Shown here: one piece after another, positions 34,362-43,433 of the stretch
Layout of the letters: every line of letters begins with the position of its first letter
How positions within the stretch are numbered: position 1 is the first letter of the stretch
Source: Novosphingobium olei
GTDB lineage: Bacteria; Pseudomonadota; Alphaproteobacteria; Sphingomonadales; Sphingomonadaceae
Reading direction: 5' to 3'
NCBI RefSeq assembly: GCF_012927405.1
Contig: NZ_JABBGM010000003.1
Location: forward strand, 372,001-436,000
Length of the DNA: 64,000 bases
Position numbers and translations under genes: made by a program
Notes under the pieces: generated by a model
What the model saw: only the letters and a program-made list of their open reading frames with translations
The model's database searches: none
Told to the model about the DNA's origin: nothing

Positions 34362-36626
34362 ATGGGGGTGTATCCAGAGTTCCGGCAGCCCGAAAGGAAA
34401 GGGTGTTCGATTGGCCAGCGTCCTCAGATATTCGCCGCATGGCAGCACGCCCGGCCGGCATGTGCATCCCTCGCACTGGCCGTTGCCATGCTCGGCGCTC
34501 CAGCTCAGGCGCAGGACAACGACGGCTTCTACTGGCTCAACCGGATGAACCAGATTGTCGTCACCGCAACGCGGACGCCGGTGAAGGTCGAGGATCTGGC
34601 GGTTACGGTGTCGCTGCGGACCGATGGGCAGATTGCCGATGAACTCGCCACGGACATCAAGGATCTTGTTCGCTTCGAGCCGGGCGTCAGCGTCCAGCGC
34701 CAGCCCGCCCGCTTCAACGCTGCGCTCTCGGCGACCGGGCGGGCCGGCAATGACGGCTTCACCATTCGCGGCATCGGCGGCAACCGGGTGCTCATGCAGG
34801 TCGATGGCGTGCGGGTGCCTGATGGCTTCAGTTTCGGCGCGCAAAGTGCCGGGCGCGGCGATTATGTCGATATCGGGCTGATCAAGTCGGTTGAAATCCT
34901 GCGCGGCCCGTCCTCGGCGCTCTATGGCAGCGATGGTCTGGCGGGCGCTGTCAGCTTCATCACCGCCGATCCTGCCGATTTCCTCGAAGGCGGCAAGACC
35001 GTGGGCGGACTTGTGCGGAGCGCCTATTCGAGTGCGGACAACGAGTTTGCCGAAACAGCCATTCTCGCAGGCAGGTCCGGCGCGTGGTCGGCGATGGCTG
35101 CCTATACCCGGCGCGACTGGCAGGAACTGGACAACAAGGGGACGGTCGGCGGCCTTGGCGCTGCGCGCACCGAGCCCAATCCCCAGGACGGCCGTTCCGA
35201 TGCCGTGCTCGCGCGGATCGTCTACGCCCCGGCAGGCGGCCACAAGCTGCGCCTTACGGGCGAATATCTTGGCACGCATCTGTTTACCGAGGGCCTGACC
35301 GGCCGCAGCGCGACTGTCGAACTGCTCGAGGGTATCGATACGGGCGAGCGCAAGCGCATCGCCCTCGACTGGAGCTGGGAAGGCAGCGGCATCATCGATT
35401 TCGCGCGCGCCGCGGTCTTCTGGCAGGATGGCGAGGACCGCCAGTTTACCGACGAGGACCGCACCCCGGCGGCAGACCGCGAGAGGCTCAACACTTTCGA
35501 GAATCGCGTGATCGGTTTTTCCGCCGATGCGCGGTCTGATTTCGCCACCGGCGCGCTCTCTCACCGGCTGGTTTTCGGCGGCGATTACAGCCGCACGCGC
35601 CAGCGCGGACTGCGCGACGGCGTGGTTCCGCCTGCCGGAGAAGTCTTTCCCACCCGCGCCTTTCCGACCACCGATTTTACCCGGGCGGGGCTGTTTGCCG
35701 GTGACCAGATCACGTTCGGCGCGCTGACGCTCTATCCGGCGCTGCGCCTCGACTGGTATTCGCTTGATCCGCGCAAGGACGTTTTGCTGCCCAGCTTCAC
35801 CGGTGCTTCGCAGAGCGGCGCGCGCCTTTCGCCCAAATTCGGCGCCGTGTGGAAGCTGACCGACACCATCCGCCTGTTCGGCAACTATGCGACCGGCTTC
35901 AAGGCCCCTGAACCCGGGCAGGTCAACCAGTTTTTCCAGAACCTTGCCTTCGGCTACACCTCGCGCCCCAACCCCGATCTCGGCCCGGAACGCAGCGAAA
36001 GCTTCGAAGGCGGCCTGCGCTATTCCAGCCGAGCGGTAAGCCTCGATCTGACGGCATTTTCATCACGCTACCGGGATTTCATCAGCCAGGAAGTGGTCAG
36101 CGGCAGCTTCACCCCTACCGATCCGGCCATCTACCAGTATGTCAATCTGGACCGGGTCCGCGTGAAAGGCGCCGAAGCCCGGTTCGAGGGTCGCGCGCGC
36201 AGTGGCCTCCATGCCACGCTCGCGCTGTCCTACGCGACAGGGGACGTGATCGAGCCGGGCGGCATCCGCACCCCGCTCTCCACGATCGACCCGCTCAAGC
36301 TGGTCGTGGGCCTGGGCTATCGCGATCCACGGGGGCGGTTTGGCGGGCAGCTGATCGTGACGCACAGCGCGCGCAAGGCGCTGGACCGCACCACCGGCCT
36401 ATGCTCCCCGGCCTGCTATCGCCCCGATGCCTTCACCATCCTTGATCTGACCGCGAATGCCCGGATCGCGGAGGGGCTGACGCTGCGGGCCGGCCTCTTC
36501 AACCTGCTCGACACGACATATGCCTGGTGGAGCGACGTGCGCGGGCTGGCCTCCACCACGACCATTGCCGATGCCTATACCCAGCCCGGCCGCAACGCGA
36601 GCGTCTCGCTCAGCTATCGTTTCTGA
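34362..36626 (+). CDS. TonB-dependent receptor of the hemoglobin/heme family
   Basis: A 754-residue receptor. The signal peptide lies within residues 1-52 (…LALAVAMLGAPAQAQ). The TonB box-like 'QIVVTATRTP' is at about 62-71. The plug has 'DLVRFEPGVSVQRQPARFNAALSATGRAGNDGFTIRGIGGNRVLMQVDGVRVPDGF', characteristic of the hemoglobin/transferrin/lactoferrin receptor family (TIGR01785/01786 type). In the barrel, a FRAP-like box (GFKAPEPGQVNQFF) and an NPDL box (NPDLGPERSESFEGG) are present. The His usually found between them in heme receptors is absent. The barrel ends in SLSYRF. It is followed by the DUF6607 gene with a 20-base gap, so both probably form an operon. Confidence 0.9.
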   Translation: MGVYPEFRQPERKGCSIGQRPQIFAAWQHARPACASLALAVAMLGAPAQAQDNDGFYWLNRMNQIVVTATRTPVKVEDLAVTVSLRTDGQIADELATDIKDLVRFEPGVSVQRQPARFNAALSATGRAGNDGFTIRGIGGNRVLMQVDGVRVPDGFSFGAQSAGRGDYVDIGLIKSVEILRGPSSALYGSDGLAGAVSFITADPADFLEGGKTVGGLVRSAYSSADNEFAETAILAGRSGAWSAMAAYTRRDWQELDNKGTVGGLGAARTEPNPQDGRSDAVLARIVYAPAGGHKLRLTGEYLGTHLFTEGLTGRSATVELLEGIDTGERKRIALDWSWEGSGIIDFARAAVFWQDGEDRQFTDEDRTPAADRERLNTFENRVIGFSADARSDFATGALSHRLVFGGDYSRTRQRGLRDGVVPPAGEVFPTRAFPTTDFTRAGLFAGDQITFGALTLYPALRLDWYSLDPRKDVLLPSFTGASQSGARLSPKFGAVWKLTDTIRLFGNYATGFKAPEPGQVNQFFQNLAFGYTSRPNPDLGPERSESFEGGLRYSSRAVSLDLTAFSSRYRDFISQEVVSGSFTPTDPAIYQYVNLDRVRVKGAEARFEGRARSGLHATLALSYATGDVIEPGGIRTPLSTIDPLKLVVGLGYRDPRGRFGGQLIVTHSARKALDRTTGLCSPACYRPDAFTILDLTANARIAEGLTLRAGLFNLLDTTYAWWSDVRGLASTTTIADAYTQPGRNASVSLSYRF

Positions 36627-36646
36627 TCTCAAAGGGAGGCAAACCT

Positions 36647-37621
36647 GTGAACCCCATCAAGTCTTTATTCGGTGCAAGCCTGCTTGCCGTTGCCCTCGCT
36701 GCCAGCCCTGCTCTGGCCCATCCGCCAATCGCCGCAGAACAAGCGGCGGCCAGCTTTGAAACCGACCGCGCCGATATCCTCGCGATGGCGGGGAACTACC
36801 GCGTGAGTTTCGACATGCAGGAATCCACCCGCTGGGATCCGGCCTATACCCCGCTGGAAAAGAAAACCTCCGGCGGCCACGAAGTCGTTCGCGTGATCGA
36901 GGACACCGGGCGCAAGATCGTGCTTCAGCACCTGCTGGTGGTGGAGCACGAAGGCAAGGACATGGTGATCAAGCACTGGCGCCAGGATTGGGAGTATGAA
37001 CCAGCCCGCGTGCTGGTATATGCGGATCGCAACACCTGGAAGTGGGAAGAAGTGCCGGAAAAGATGCGCACCGGCCGCTGGTCGCAGACAGTTTGGCAGG
37101 TCGACGATTCCCCGCGCTATGGCGGCTGGGGCCAGTTCGAGACCCAAGGCGGCGTGCGCCGCTGGCGTTCCAACTGGACCTGGCGCCCGCTTGCGCGCCG
37201 CGATGCGGTGCGCAAGCCCGTGTATGATCGCTACCTCTCGATCAACCGCCACCAGAACAGCCCCGACGGCTGGATCCACTGGCAGGACAACACCAAGATG
37301 GGTTGGAAGCAGGGCAAGCTGGCGCCAATTGTGCAGGAATATGTGCTCAACACCTACACCCGGTTCGATGGCTACAACGTCAAGGCCGCCGACGACTATT
37401 GGGCGGCGACCAAAGACTATTGGGCGGCCATTCGCGCGGAATGGGACAAGGTTGCCGCCCAAAAGGGCGGGATCGGCATTCAGGAGGAGGCTGAAACCGG
37501 AACCGTTATCAGCGCGCGGCTGATGCAGCTTGCCGACGACATCCGGTCGGGCAAGACCAGCACGTCCAAGGCCATTGCCGAGGCGCGCCGCATCATGGAC
37601 GAAAACACGCGCACGCTTTGA
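36647..37621 (+). CDS. Secreted DUF6607-family protein
   Basis: A 324-residue protein. I chose GTG at 36647, preceded by AAGGGAGG; the open frame runs upstream into the receptor gene. Signal peptide residues 1-24 end in ALA. The mature protein is rich in Trp and paired Arg/Asp: 'MAGNYRVSFDMQESTRWDPAYTP', 'IKHWRQDWEYEPARVLVYADRNTWKW', 'GRWSQTVWQVDDSPRYGGWGQF', 'YDRYLSINRHQNSPDGWIHWQDNTKMGW'. This is the DUF6607 pattern, a family of unknown function that tends to sit beside TonB receptors. It probably acts in the periplasm together with the receptor upstream. Confidence 0.85.
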   Translation: MNPIKSLFGASLLAVALAASPALAHPPIAAEQAAASFETDRADILAMAGNYRVSFDMQESTRWDPAYTPLEKKTSGGHEVVRVIEDTGRKIVLQHLLVVEHEGKDMVIKHWRQDWEYEPARVLVYADRNTWKWEEVPEKMRTGRWSQTVWQVDDSPRYGGWGQFETQGGVRRWRSNWTWRPLARRDAVRKPVYDRYLSINRHQNSPDGWIHWQDNTKMGWKQGKLAPIVQEYVLNTYTRFDGYNVKAADDYWAATKDYWAAIRAEWDKVAAQKGGIGIQEEAETGTVISARLMQLADDIRSGKTSTSKAIAEARRIMDENTRTL

Positions 37622-37628
37622 ATTGGCG

Positions 37629-37675
37629 GGCCTTGCCGTTTGGAAGCGACATCGCGCGTTCAAAAAGGCAAGGCC
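37629..37675 (+). terminator. Long-loop inverted repeat after DUF6607 gene
   Basis: Perfect nine-base arms GGCCTTGCC / GGCAAGGCC are separated by 29 bases and start eight bases after the stop. No T-run follows the second arm, so it is only a weak terminator candidate. Confidence 0.35.
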
Positions 37676-37891
37676 GACATTGTGGGTCTTAGCCCTGTGG
37701 GTGGATCGTGCCTATGATTGCACCATCAGCTTCGCGTAATTTTTCTTGTATCGTAGGGATTTACATCAGTGCCTGACATTCTTCACCGGCCCGCGAGATT
37801 CGTCGCCAGCTTCACCGCGGCGCAAGGCAGCGCGGCAATCCCGCCACACGCAGATAAAGCGCCCCACGGTGCGAGAAAGAATGGCAAGACA

Positions 37892-39604
37892 ATGAATTCC
37901 CGGCGCTATGCGAAAGTGGCAGTGAAAGTGGCCTGCTCCGCAGCACTTGCCTTATTCGGGGCCAGCACGGCTCTGGCCAAGACCGCACCTGCCGCGCGCC
38001 TGCAGGTCGATCCGAAGGCGTTTACGCTCGTCCATGTCACGCTCGATGGCAAGCCGTTGGCGCTGCGCCGCTATGAAGCTGTCTATGTCCGCAAACCGGT
38101 GGCCATGGCCGCCAATCAGCCCGCCCGCCGCATGGGACCGGGAGGCAGCCCGGCTGCGGCGGACAAACAGGTCCTTGCCAACCCCCTCGCCTACCAGTCG
38201 CTCTATGTTTTCGTGCCTGAAGGGGCGAAGGCTGATGCGGCCATCATCCTCAACGTCAACAATGGCGGCTGGTTCGCCAGCGAGCTTCGGGCGGGCATCC
38301 GCGATGGCGGCAGCTATCAGTCTACCAGCAACACCGACAAGGTCGGCGCCGCGCTTGCCGCCGGCTACGTCTATGTCGACGTAGGCACACGCGGACGCGG
38401 CATCGTGGCCGCCGATGGGACCTATCCGGGCCATGCGCCGGCGGCGGTGATCGATACCAAGGCGGCCATCCGCTGGCTGCGACTCAACGATGCCGCCCTG
38501 CCCGGTTCGGCGGAACGGATCGTGGTGACGGGCACTTCGGGTGGCGGGGGTCTTACTGCGGTGATCGCCGCTTCGGGCGATAGCCCAGATTTTCTGCCCG
38601 AACTGGCCAGAATCGGCGCTGCCGGGATCAGCCGAACCGGAAAAAGCACGCTGTCCGATGCCGTTTTTGCCGCGATAGCCTATTGTCCGATTACCGATCT
38701 TGGCCATGCCGATCTGGCTTATGAATGGCTCTACGGGCCGGTCCGGTCGGCGGGCGGCACGAGGGGCAACACCGGAGGCGGCCAATGGATGCCTGCCCAG
38801 ATGGCCGCGTCGGCCCGGCTTGCAGCCGGCTATCCCGCCTATCTGGACAGTCTGCACCTGAAGCTCGCCGACGGCCGGGCGCTGACCGCCGCCACGATGC
38901 GCGATGCCATTGGGGCGCAGGTGATCGCGGAAGTGGAGCACCACATCGCGCAAGGCGGCACCGTGCCCGCGCGAGGCGAACCCTTCAACATTGCCATCCC
39001 GCGCATGTTTGGCGGCTCGATGCAGATCACGCGGGCCAACGACTGGGTGACGGTCAGCGGCGGCAAGGTCACCGATTTCGATCTCGGCGCTTTCCTTACC
39101 TTCGTCGCTGCCATCACCCCGCTGAAGCCGGTGCCCGCCTTCGACCGCAGCCACAACAGCGGCAACACCGGCATCGACGGCGAAAATACGCTGTTCGGCG
39201 CGGCCGATCAGGCCTGGTCGAACTTCACCCCCTACGGCTGGGAAGCCAATGACGTGGCGGGCGATGGTTCCGGAGCGGACGATGCGGGCCTCGCCTGGAA
39301 GGGTTGGATCACACACCGTGGCCAACCCCTGGCCCGGCAGCTTCGCATGATCGATCCGTTCAGCTACCTTGGTGCCGAGGCCAAAGCCAGGGTCGCGCCC
39401 TATTGGTATGTGCGCCATGGCATGATTGACCGCGACACCGCCTTCCCTGTCGAAATCGCGCTTTCGCGAGCCATCGCAGGCGATAGCGCGGTGAAGGAAC
39501 TTGATTTCGCGCTACCATGGATGACCCCTCACAGCGGTGATTACGATGTGCAATCGGCCTATCGCTGGCTGAAAAAGGTCATTTCGGAGAGTGGGTCCTG
39601 GTAG
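37892..39604 (+). CDS. Secreted alpha/beta-hydrolase, subtype-B tannase-like
   Basis: A 570-residue protein from the ATG at 37892; the signal peptide covers residues about 1-30 (ACSAALALFGASTALA). An upstream GTG at 37769 would add 41 non-signal residues. The nucleophile elbow is 'VVTGTSGGGGLTAVIA', preceded by 'DTKAAIRWLRLNDAALPGSAERI', the layout of bacterial subtype-B tannases and related esterases. Near the C-terminus come 'PYWYVRHGMIDRDTAFPVEIALSRAI' and 'DYDVQSAYRW', containing candidate Asp and His. The likely activity is hydrolysis of an aromatic or polyphenol ester in the periplasm. A decayed paralogue is at 8066-8383. It lies about 270 bases after DUF6607 and may have its own promoter. 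Confidence 0.82.
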   Translation: MNSRRYAKVAVKVACSAALALFGASTALAKTAPAARLQVDPKAFTLVHVTLDGKPLALRRYEAVYVRKPVAMAANQPARRMGPGGSPAAADKQVLANPLAYQSLYVFVPEGAKADAAIILNVNNGGWFASELRAGIRDGGSYQSTSNTDKVGAALAAGYVYVDVGTRGRGIVAADGTYPGHAPAAVIDTKAAIRWLRLNDAALPGSAERIVVTGTSGGGGLTAVIAASGDSPDFLPELARIGAAGISRTGKSTLSDAVFAAIAYCPITDLGHADLAYEWLYGPVRSAGGTRGNTGGGQWMPAQMAASARLAAGYPAYLDSLHLKLADGRALTAATMRDAIGAQVIAEVEHHIAQGGTVPARGEPFNIAIPRMFGGSMQITRANDWVTVSGGKVTDFDLGAFLTFVAAITPLKPVPAFDRSHNSGNTGIDGENTLFGAADQAWSNFTPYGWEANDVAGDGSGADDAGLAWKGWITHRGQPLARQLRMIDPFSYLGAEAKARVAPYWYVRHGMIDRDTAFPVEIALSRAIAGDSAVKELDFALPWMTPHSGDYDVQSAYRWLKKVISESGSW

Positions 39605-39778
39605 GTCTTACCATATAGCTGAAGCGACCAAGTCATATCTCGACGTGAGTAAGTATAGTGGGATTTGCGGACCTTAGTGGCCTCAATCGGCTTCGTGCGG
39701 ACGCAAAACCACTCTTCATCAGTGGGCCCTTGGTTTCGGATCTGGTATGCACACCCTACGCAGTTACACTGCTGAGGT

Positions 39779-41092
39779 ATGGGAAACAATGCCGTAAAAT
39801 CAGTGCGCGAGATGCTGGGGCTGCTCGGCAGCGCGCATGCCGCTGAAGGCCATATGGTCCCAGCAAACGACCGGAATTCCGCGACTTTCGACCCCAGTTT
39901 TGATATGGGCGATGGCCATATGGTCCCCATGCGGCGAAATCCCTGGCGCCGGGCACTTCTCGATGGCAACTTTGCGCGGCGCAAGCTGCCGCTGCGCGAA
40001 ACGGAATACTGCATCTGGGATACCGAACTCGCTGGCTTTAGTCTGCGCGGCAGGCCGACCGGCAACACCTACTGGTTCGTTCGTCTGCGCCTTCGCGGCA
40101 AACATCGCCGGATCACATTGGGCCGTTCCGACGAACTCGCGGCAGAGCTTGCCCGAGCACCGGCCCGGCGCTTGCTTGCCGAGGTGGCGCTCGATGGCTT
40201 GCCCAAGCGCGCCGTGGTCAAGTCGACGCCGATCATGTCGGACTTCGTCGAAACCTATTGGGGCGATCTTTCGCGGGTTTGGAAAGCATCGACGACCAAG
40301 CGGAACTGGAACGCTTGGAAGACCGTCATCGCACCAACGTTCGGCGCGATGCGCGTGGCGGACATTCTTCCCGCCGACATTCACCGCTGGCGCGACGACT
40401 GCGCGGGTACGCGGGAGGGGTTGTTCAATCGCGCCCTGCCGGTCCTGGCAGCACTGGTCAAATATGCCTAGGCGCTGCGCTTGCGGCGGAAGGGCTCCAA
40501 CCCCTGCCGAGGCATGCCGAGATACTGGCGCGAACCGAAAGAGCGATACCTGACGCCGGCTGAGTATCGCCGGATTGGAGCGGTGTTACGTGAGCAGCAG
40601 GCAGCCTATCCCGCACAGGTTGCGCTCCTGCGGCTACTCCTGTTCACCGGTGCGCGAGTCGGGGAAATACTGAATCTGCGCTGGGAGTGGGTGCAGCCGC
40701 CACGCTTGCTCCTACCTGACAGCAAGACCGGAGCAAAAACGATCTGGCTCAACAGCCAAGCACTCGAAGTGCTGGAAGGGATCGAGCGGCTTGAGGGCAC
40801 CACGTTCGTGTTTCCGAACCGCGCAAGGACAAGGCCGCTCAACTTCGACAACTGGTGGCTTCCCTCCCGTGCGCGCTGCGCCTTACCGGATGTCCGCGTT
40901 CACGACCTACGGCATAGCTTTGCCTCGACCGCGATCATGGACAACGTACCGCTTGCGACCATCGGCAGGCTGCTCAGACATGTCCTGCCGGAGACGACCG
41001 CCAAATATGCTCACCTGTCCGATGACGTGATCGGCAATGCCGCCGGCCGCATCGCCGGATCGCTGGCGCAGGCGATCGGGTTGCGTCCATGA
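39779..41092 (+). pseudogene. Tyrosine recombinase 1, split by an amber codon
   Basis: The N-terminal half runs from 39779 to a TAG at 40469-40471, with an arm-binding domain (RRKLPLRETEYCIWDTELAGFSLRGRP … KHRRITLGRSD) and core-binding helices to 'ALPVLAALVKYA'. In the same frame the sequence continues 'ALRLRRKGSNPCRGMPRYWREPKERYLTPAEYRRIG' and the catalytic domain: Arg in 'FTGARVGEILNLRW', 'HDLRHSFAS', 'GRLLRHVLPETTAKYAHL'. The position of the TAG corresponds to the conserved Glu in KYAE, so one G to T change explains it. Everything else, including the Tyr nucleophile, is intact. It overlaps recombinase 2 by four bases. Confidence 0.9.
39848..39927 (+). repeat. Direct repeat GGCCATATGGTCCC, two copies 66 bases apart
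   Basis: GGCCATATGGTCCC occurs at 39848-39861 and 39914-39927, each centred on the palindrome CCATATGG. In recombinase 1 it encodes GHMVP twice, 22 codons apart. The repeat lies in the non-conserved extreme N-terminus, so it may be a DNA-level site rather than protein sequence, and the true start could be downstream of it. Confidence 0.5.
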
Positions 41093-42290
41093 CCACCGCC
41101 AGTCTCAAGCGGATCGTCGAGGAGGCGCTCGCCGAAGTCGGCGCGAACGTCAATTTCCTGCTGGTGCCCAAGGGCAAGGCCCGGTCCACCACCTGGCTCG
41201 GGATCGAGCACGGCTTTGGCATCCGCCATTACCCGAGCGGCCGCAACGTCTACATCGTGCAGACGCGCATGGCAGGGAGGCAGCGGACGGTCACGATCGG
41301 CCCAGCCTCGGTGTTGACGCGGCATCAGGCGCAAATGGTGGCGGGGCGCGTCATCGCCTACGCGCAGGTCGGTCGCGATCCAGCGACTGACCGCAAGCGC
41401 ATCCGCTCTGCACCCAGATTTGACGATTTTCTGGAAGAATATTGGTCCCGCTGGTCGCCGCAGTGGAAGGCTTCGACGTTGGCAACCCACGATGGCTATC
41501 GCCGCCAGTATCTCGATGGTGCCTTCAAAGGCGTATTCATTGACGAATTGAACGAAGAGAATGTGACCAAGTGGTTCGCGGACCGCAACAACCGCAGTGG
41601 CCCCGGCGCGGCGAACCGCACGCTCGAGATCCTCAAGAACATGCTCAACAAGGCCGAGGTCTGGGGATACCGGCTTGAGCATACCAACCCCTGCCGGTCG
41701 GTCAGGCCGAACAAGCGCAGGCAATGCGAGCGTTTCTTATCGACGGAGGAACTAGCGCGGTTTGACCATATGCTTGCCGAGTTGCGCGCCAGCGAGAATC
41801 TCACGATCCGCTCTGGATGCTCGTTCATCACGCTGCTGTTGCTGACCGGCTGTCGCTACCGCGAAATCCTCACCCTCCAGTGACAGGACGTGGAGGGCAA
41901 CCGTCTGCTCCTGCGCGACAGCAGGACCGGCCCGCGCACGGTCTGGCTAGGGTCGGCGGTACGCGAGGTCATCGACAGTCTGCCGCGCCATCCGAAGATT
42001 CCTCGGTTGTTCTGGAACTACCAGTACCGCAGGCCGATCGGCTGCATCCAGCATCTTTGGAGGACGATCCTTCAACGGGCCAATCTCGGCAAACTACGCA
42101 TCCACGACCTGCGCCACACTTCGCCAGCCATGCGGCCATGAGCAAGGAAACCTTGCCGATGATCGGGCGGCTGCTCGGGCATGCCAACCACCAATCGACG
42201 GCCCGCTATGCTCATCTCGATGACGAGCATCTACTCGACGCCGCGCAGCAGGTTGGCGATGCGGTCATGGTTCTGTTAGCCTGCTTGTAA
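41089..42290 (+). pseudogene. Tyrosine recombinase 2, broken by an opal codon and a frameshift
   Basis: From ATG 41089 the protein reads through an arm domain (FGIRHYPSGRNVYIVQTRMAGRQRTVTIG), core-binding helices and the first catalytic Arg (LLTGCRYREILTLQ), to a TGA at 41881-41883. The same frame continues 'QDVEGNRLLLRDSRTGPRTVWLG' up to 'IHDLRHT'. A shift near 42115 then moves to the frame carrying 'GRLLGHANHQSTARYAHLDDEHLLDAA'. The TGA sits where related proteins have Trp. Two separate lesions make this a true pseudogene. Its end overlaps the 3' end of the convergent cds1-like gene. Confidence 0.9.
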
Positions 42291-43433
42291 TCGCGGCTGT
42301 CGATTAGCCTGCGGCTTTGCTGGCATCACACTACACCGCATCGTGACTGATTTGCAGGCATAGGCCAAGCGGCCGGTCGCGAAGAAGTGCCCGATCTGCG
42401 CCTCGGCCTGCGGGTCGGCCAAGCCTTGCGCTTCGAGCCAATCCTCGTTGTAGTAGGTTGAGGCGTAGCGCTCACCGCCATCGCAAAGGATGGATACGAT
42501 CGAGCCCGAATGCCCTTGCGCAGCCATTTCCGTGGCAAGTCTGGCCACGGCGACCATGTTGGTTCCGGTCGATGCGCCCACGCGTTTGCCCAGATGCGCC
42601 GAGAGCGTCCGCGCAGCCGCAATCGACACGCTGTCGGCCACCACTTCCATCCGGTCGATCACGTCAGGAATGAAGCTGGCCTCAACCCGCGGGCGGCCGA
42701 TCCCCTCTATCCGGCAAGGCAGGTCGCATGCCTTTTCGATCGTCCGGTCGGCCCAGTGACGGTGAAACACCGATCCTGCCGGATCGGCAACGCAGATCCG
42801 TGTGGCATGACGATTGTAGCGAACATAGCGGCCCAGCGTCGCAGACGTTCCGCCCGTGCCCGCGCCCGCCACGATCCACGATGGCACGGGTGAGGGCTCG
42901 CGCGCCATCTGGGCAAAAATGCTCTCTGCGATGTTGTTGTTGCCGCGCCAGTCGGTGGCGCGCTCGGCATAGGTGAACTGGTCCATGTAATGCCCGCCGA
43001 GTTCTGCCGCGAGGCGGGCGGACTCCCCATAGACCAGTCCGCCATCGGCCACCTTGTGGCAGCGCCCTCCTTGCCATTCAATGGCCGTGATCTTTTCGGT
43101 GGCGGTGCCCGCCGGAATAACCGCGATAAACGGTAGACCGAGCATTCGCGCGAAATAGGCTTCGGAAACGGCCGTGGAGCCAGACGAGGCCTCGACAATG
43201 GTCTGTCCCTCGCTGATCCAGCCGTTGCACAATGCATAGAGGAACAGCGAGCGGGCGAGGCGATGCTTGAGACTGCCGGTGGGATGGCTGCTCTCGTCCT
43301 TGAGATAGATCGCGATGTCAGGCAGCGCGGGAACCGGCACCGGGATGAGGTGCGTGTCGGCACTGCGGGTGAAATCCGCCTCGATCCGTCCGATGGCCCA
43401 GTTTGCCCAGTTCCGGCCTTTCATCTTCGTCAT
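42276..43433 (-). CDS. Cds1-like PLP-dependent L-cysteine desulfhydrase / cysteine synthase-family protein
   Basis: A 385-residue fold-type II PLP enzyme. The PLP lysine is in '[23 protein letters not shown]' and the phosphate-binding loop in '[18 protein letters not shown]'. The pattern '[36 protein letters not shown]' and '[22 protein letters not shown]' match the Cds1 branch, in which the mycobacterial member degrades L-cysteine to H2S, pyruvate and ammonia. The family normally ends soon after '[10 protein letters not shown]'; the last 30 or so residues here (Lys/Gln/Arg-rich) are unlike the family and run into the integrase region. It starts four bases inside the end of the S9 peptidase gene, as the last gene of a long operon. 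Confidence 0.88.
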   Translation of the reverse strand: MTKMKGRNWANWAIGRIEADFTRSADTHLIPVPVPALPDIAIYLKDESSHPTGSLKHRLARSLFLYALCNGWISEGQTIVEASSGSTAVSEAYFARMLGLPFIAVIPAGTATEKITAIEWQGGRCHKVADGGLVYGESARLAAELGGHYMDQFTYAERATDWRGNNNIAESIFAQMAREPSPVPSWIVAGAGTGGTSATLGRYVRYNRHATRICVADPAGSVFHRHWADRTIEKACDLPCRIEGIGRPRVEASFIPDVIDRMEVVADSVSIAAARTLSAHLGKRVGASTGTNMVAVARLATEMAAQGHSGSIVSILCDGGERYASTYYNEDWLEAQGLADPQAEAQIGHFFATGRLAYACKSVTMRCSVMPAKPQANRQPRLQAG

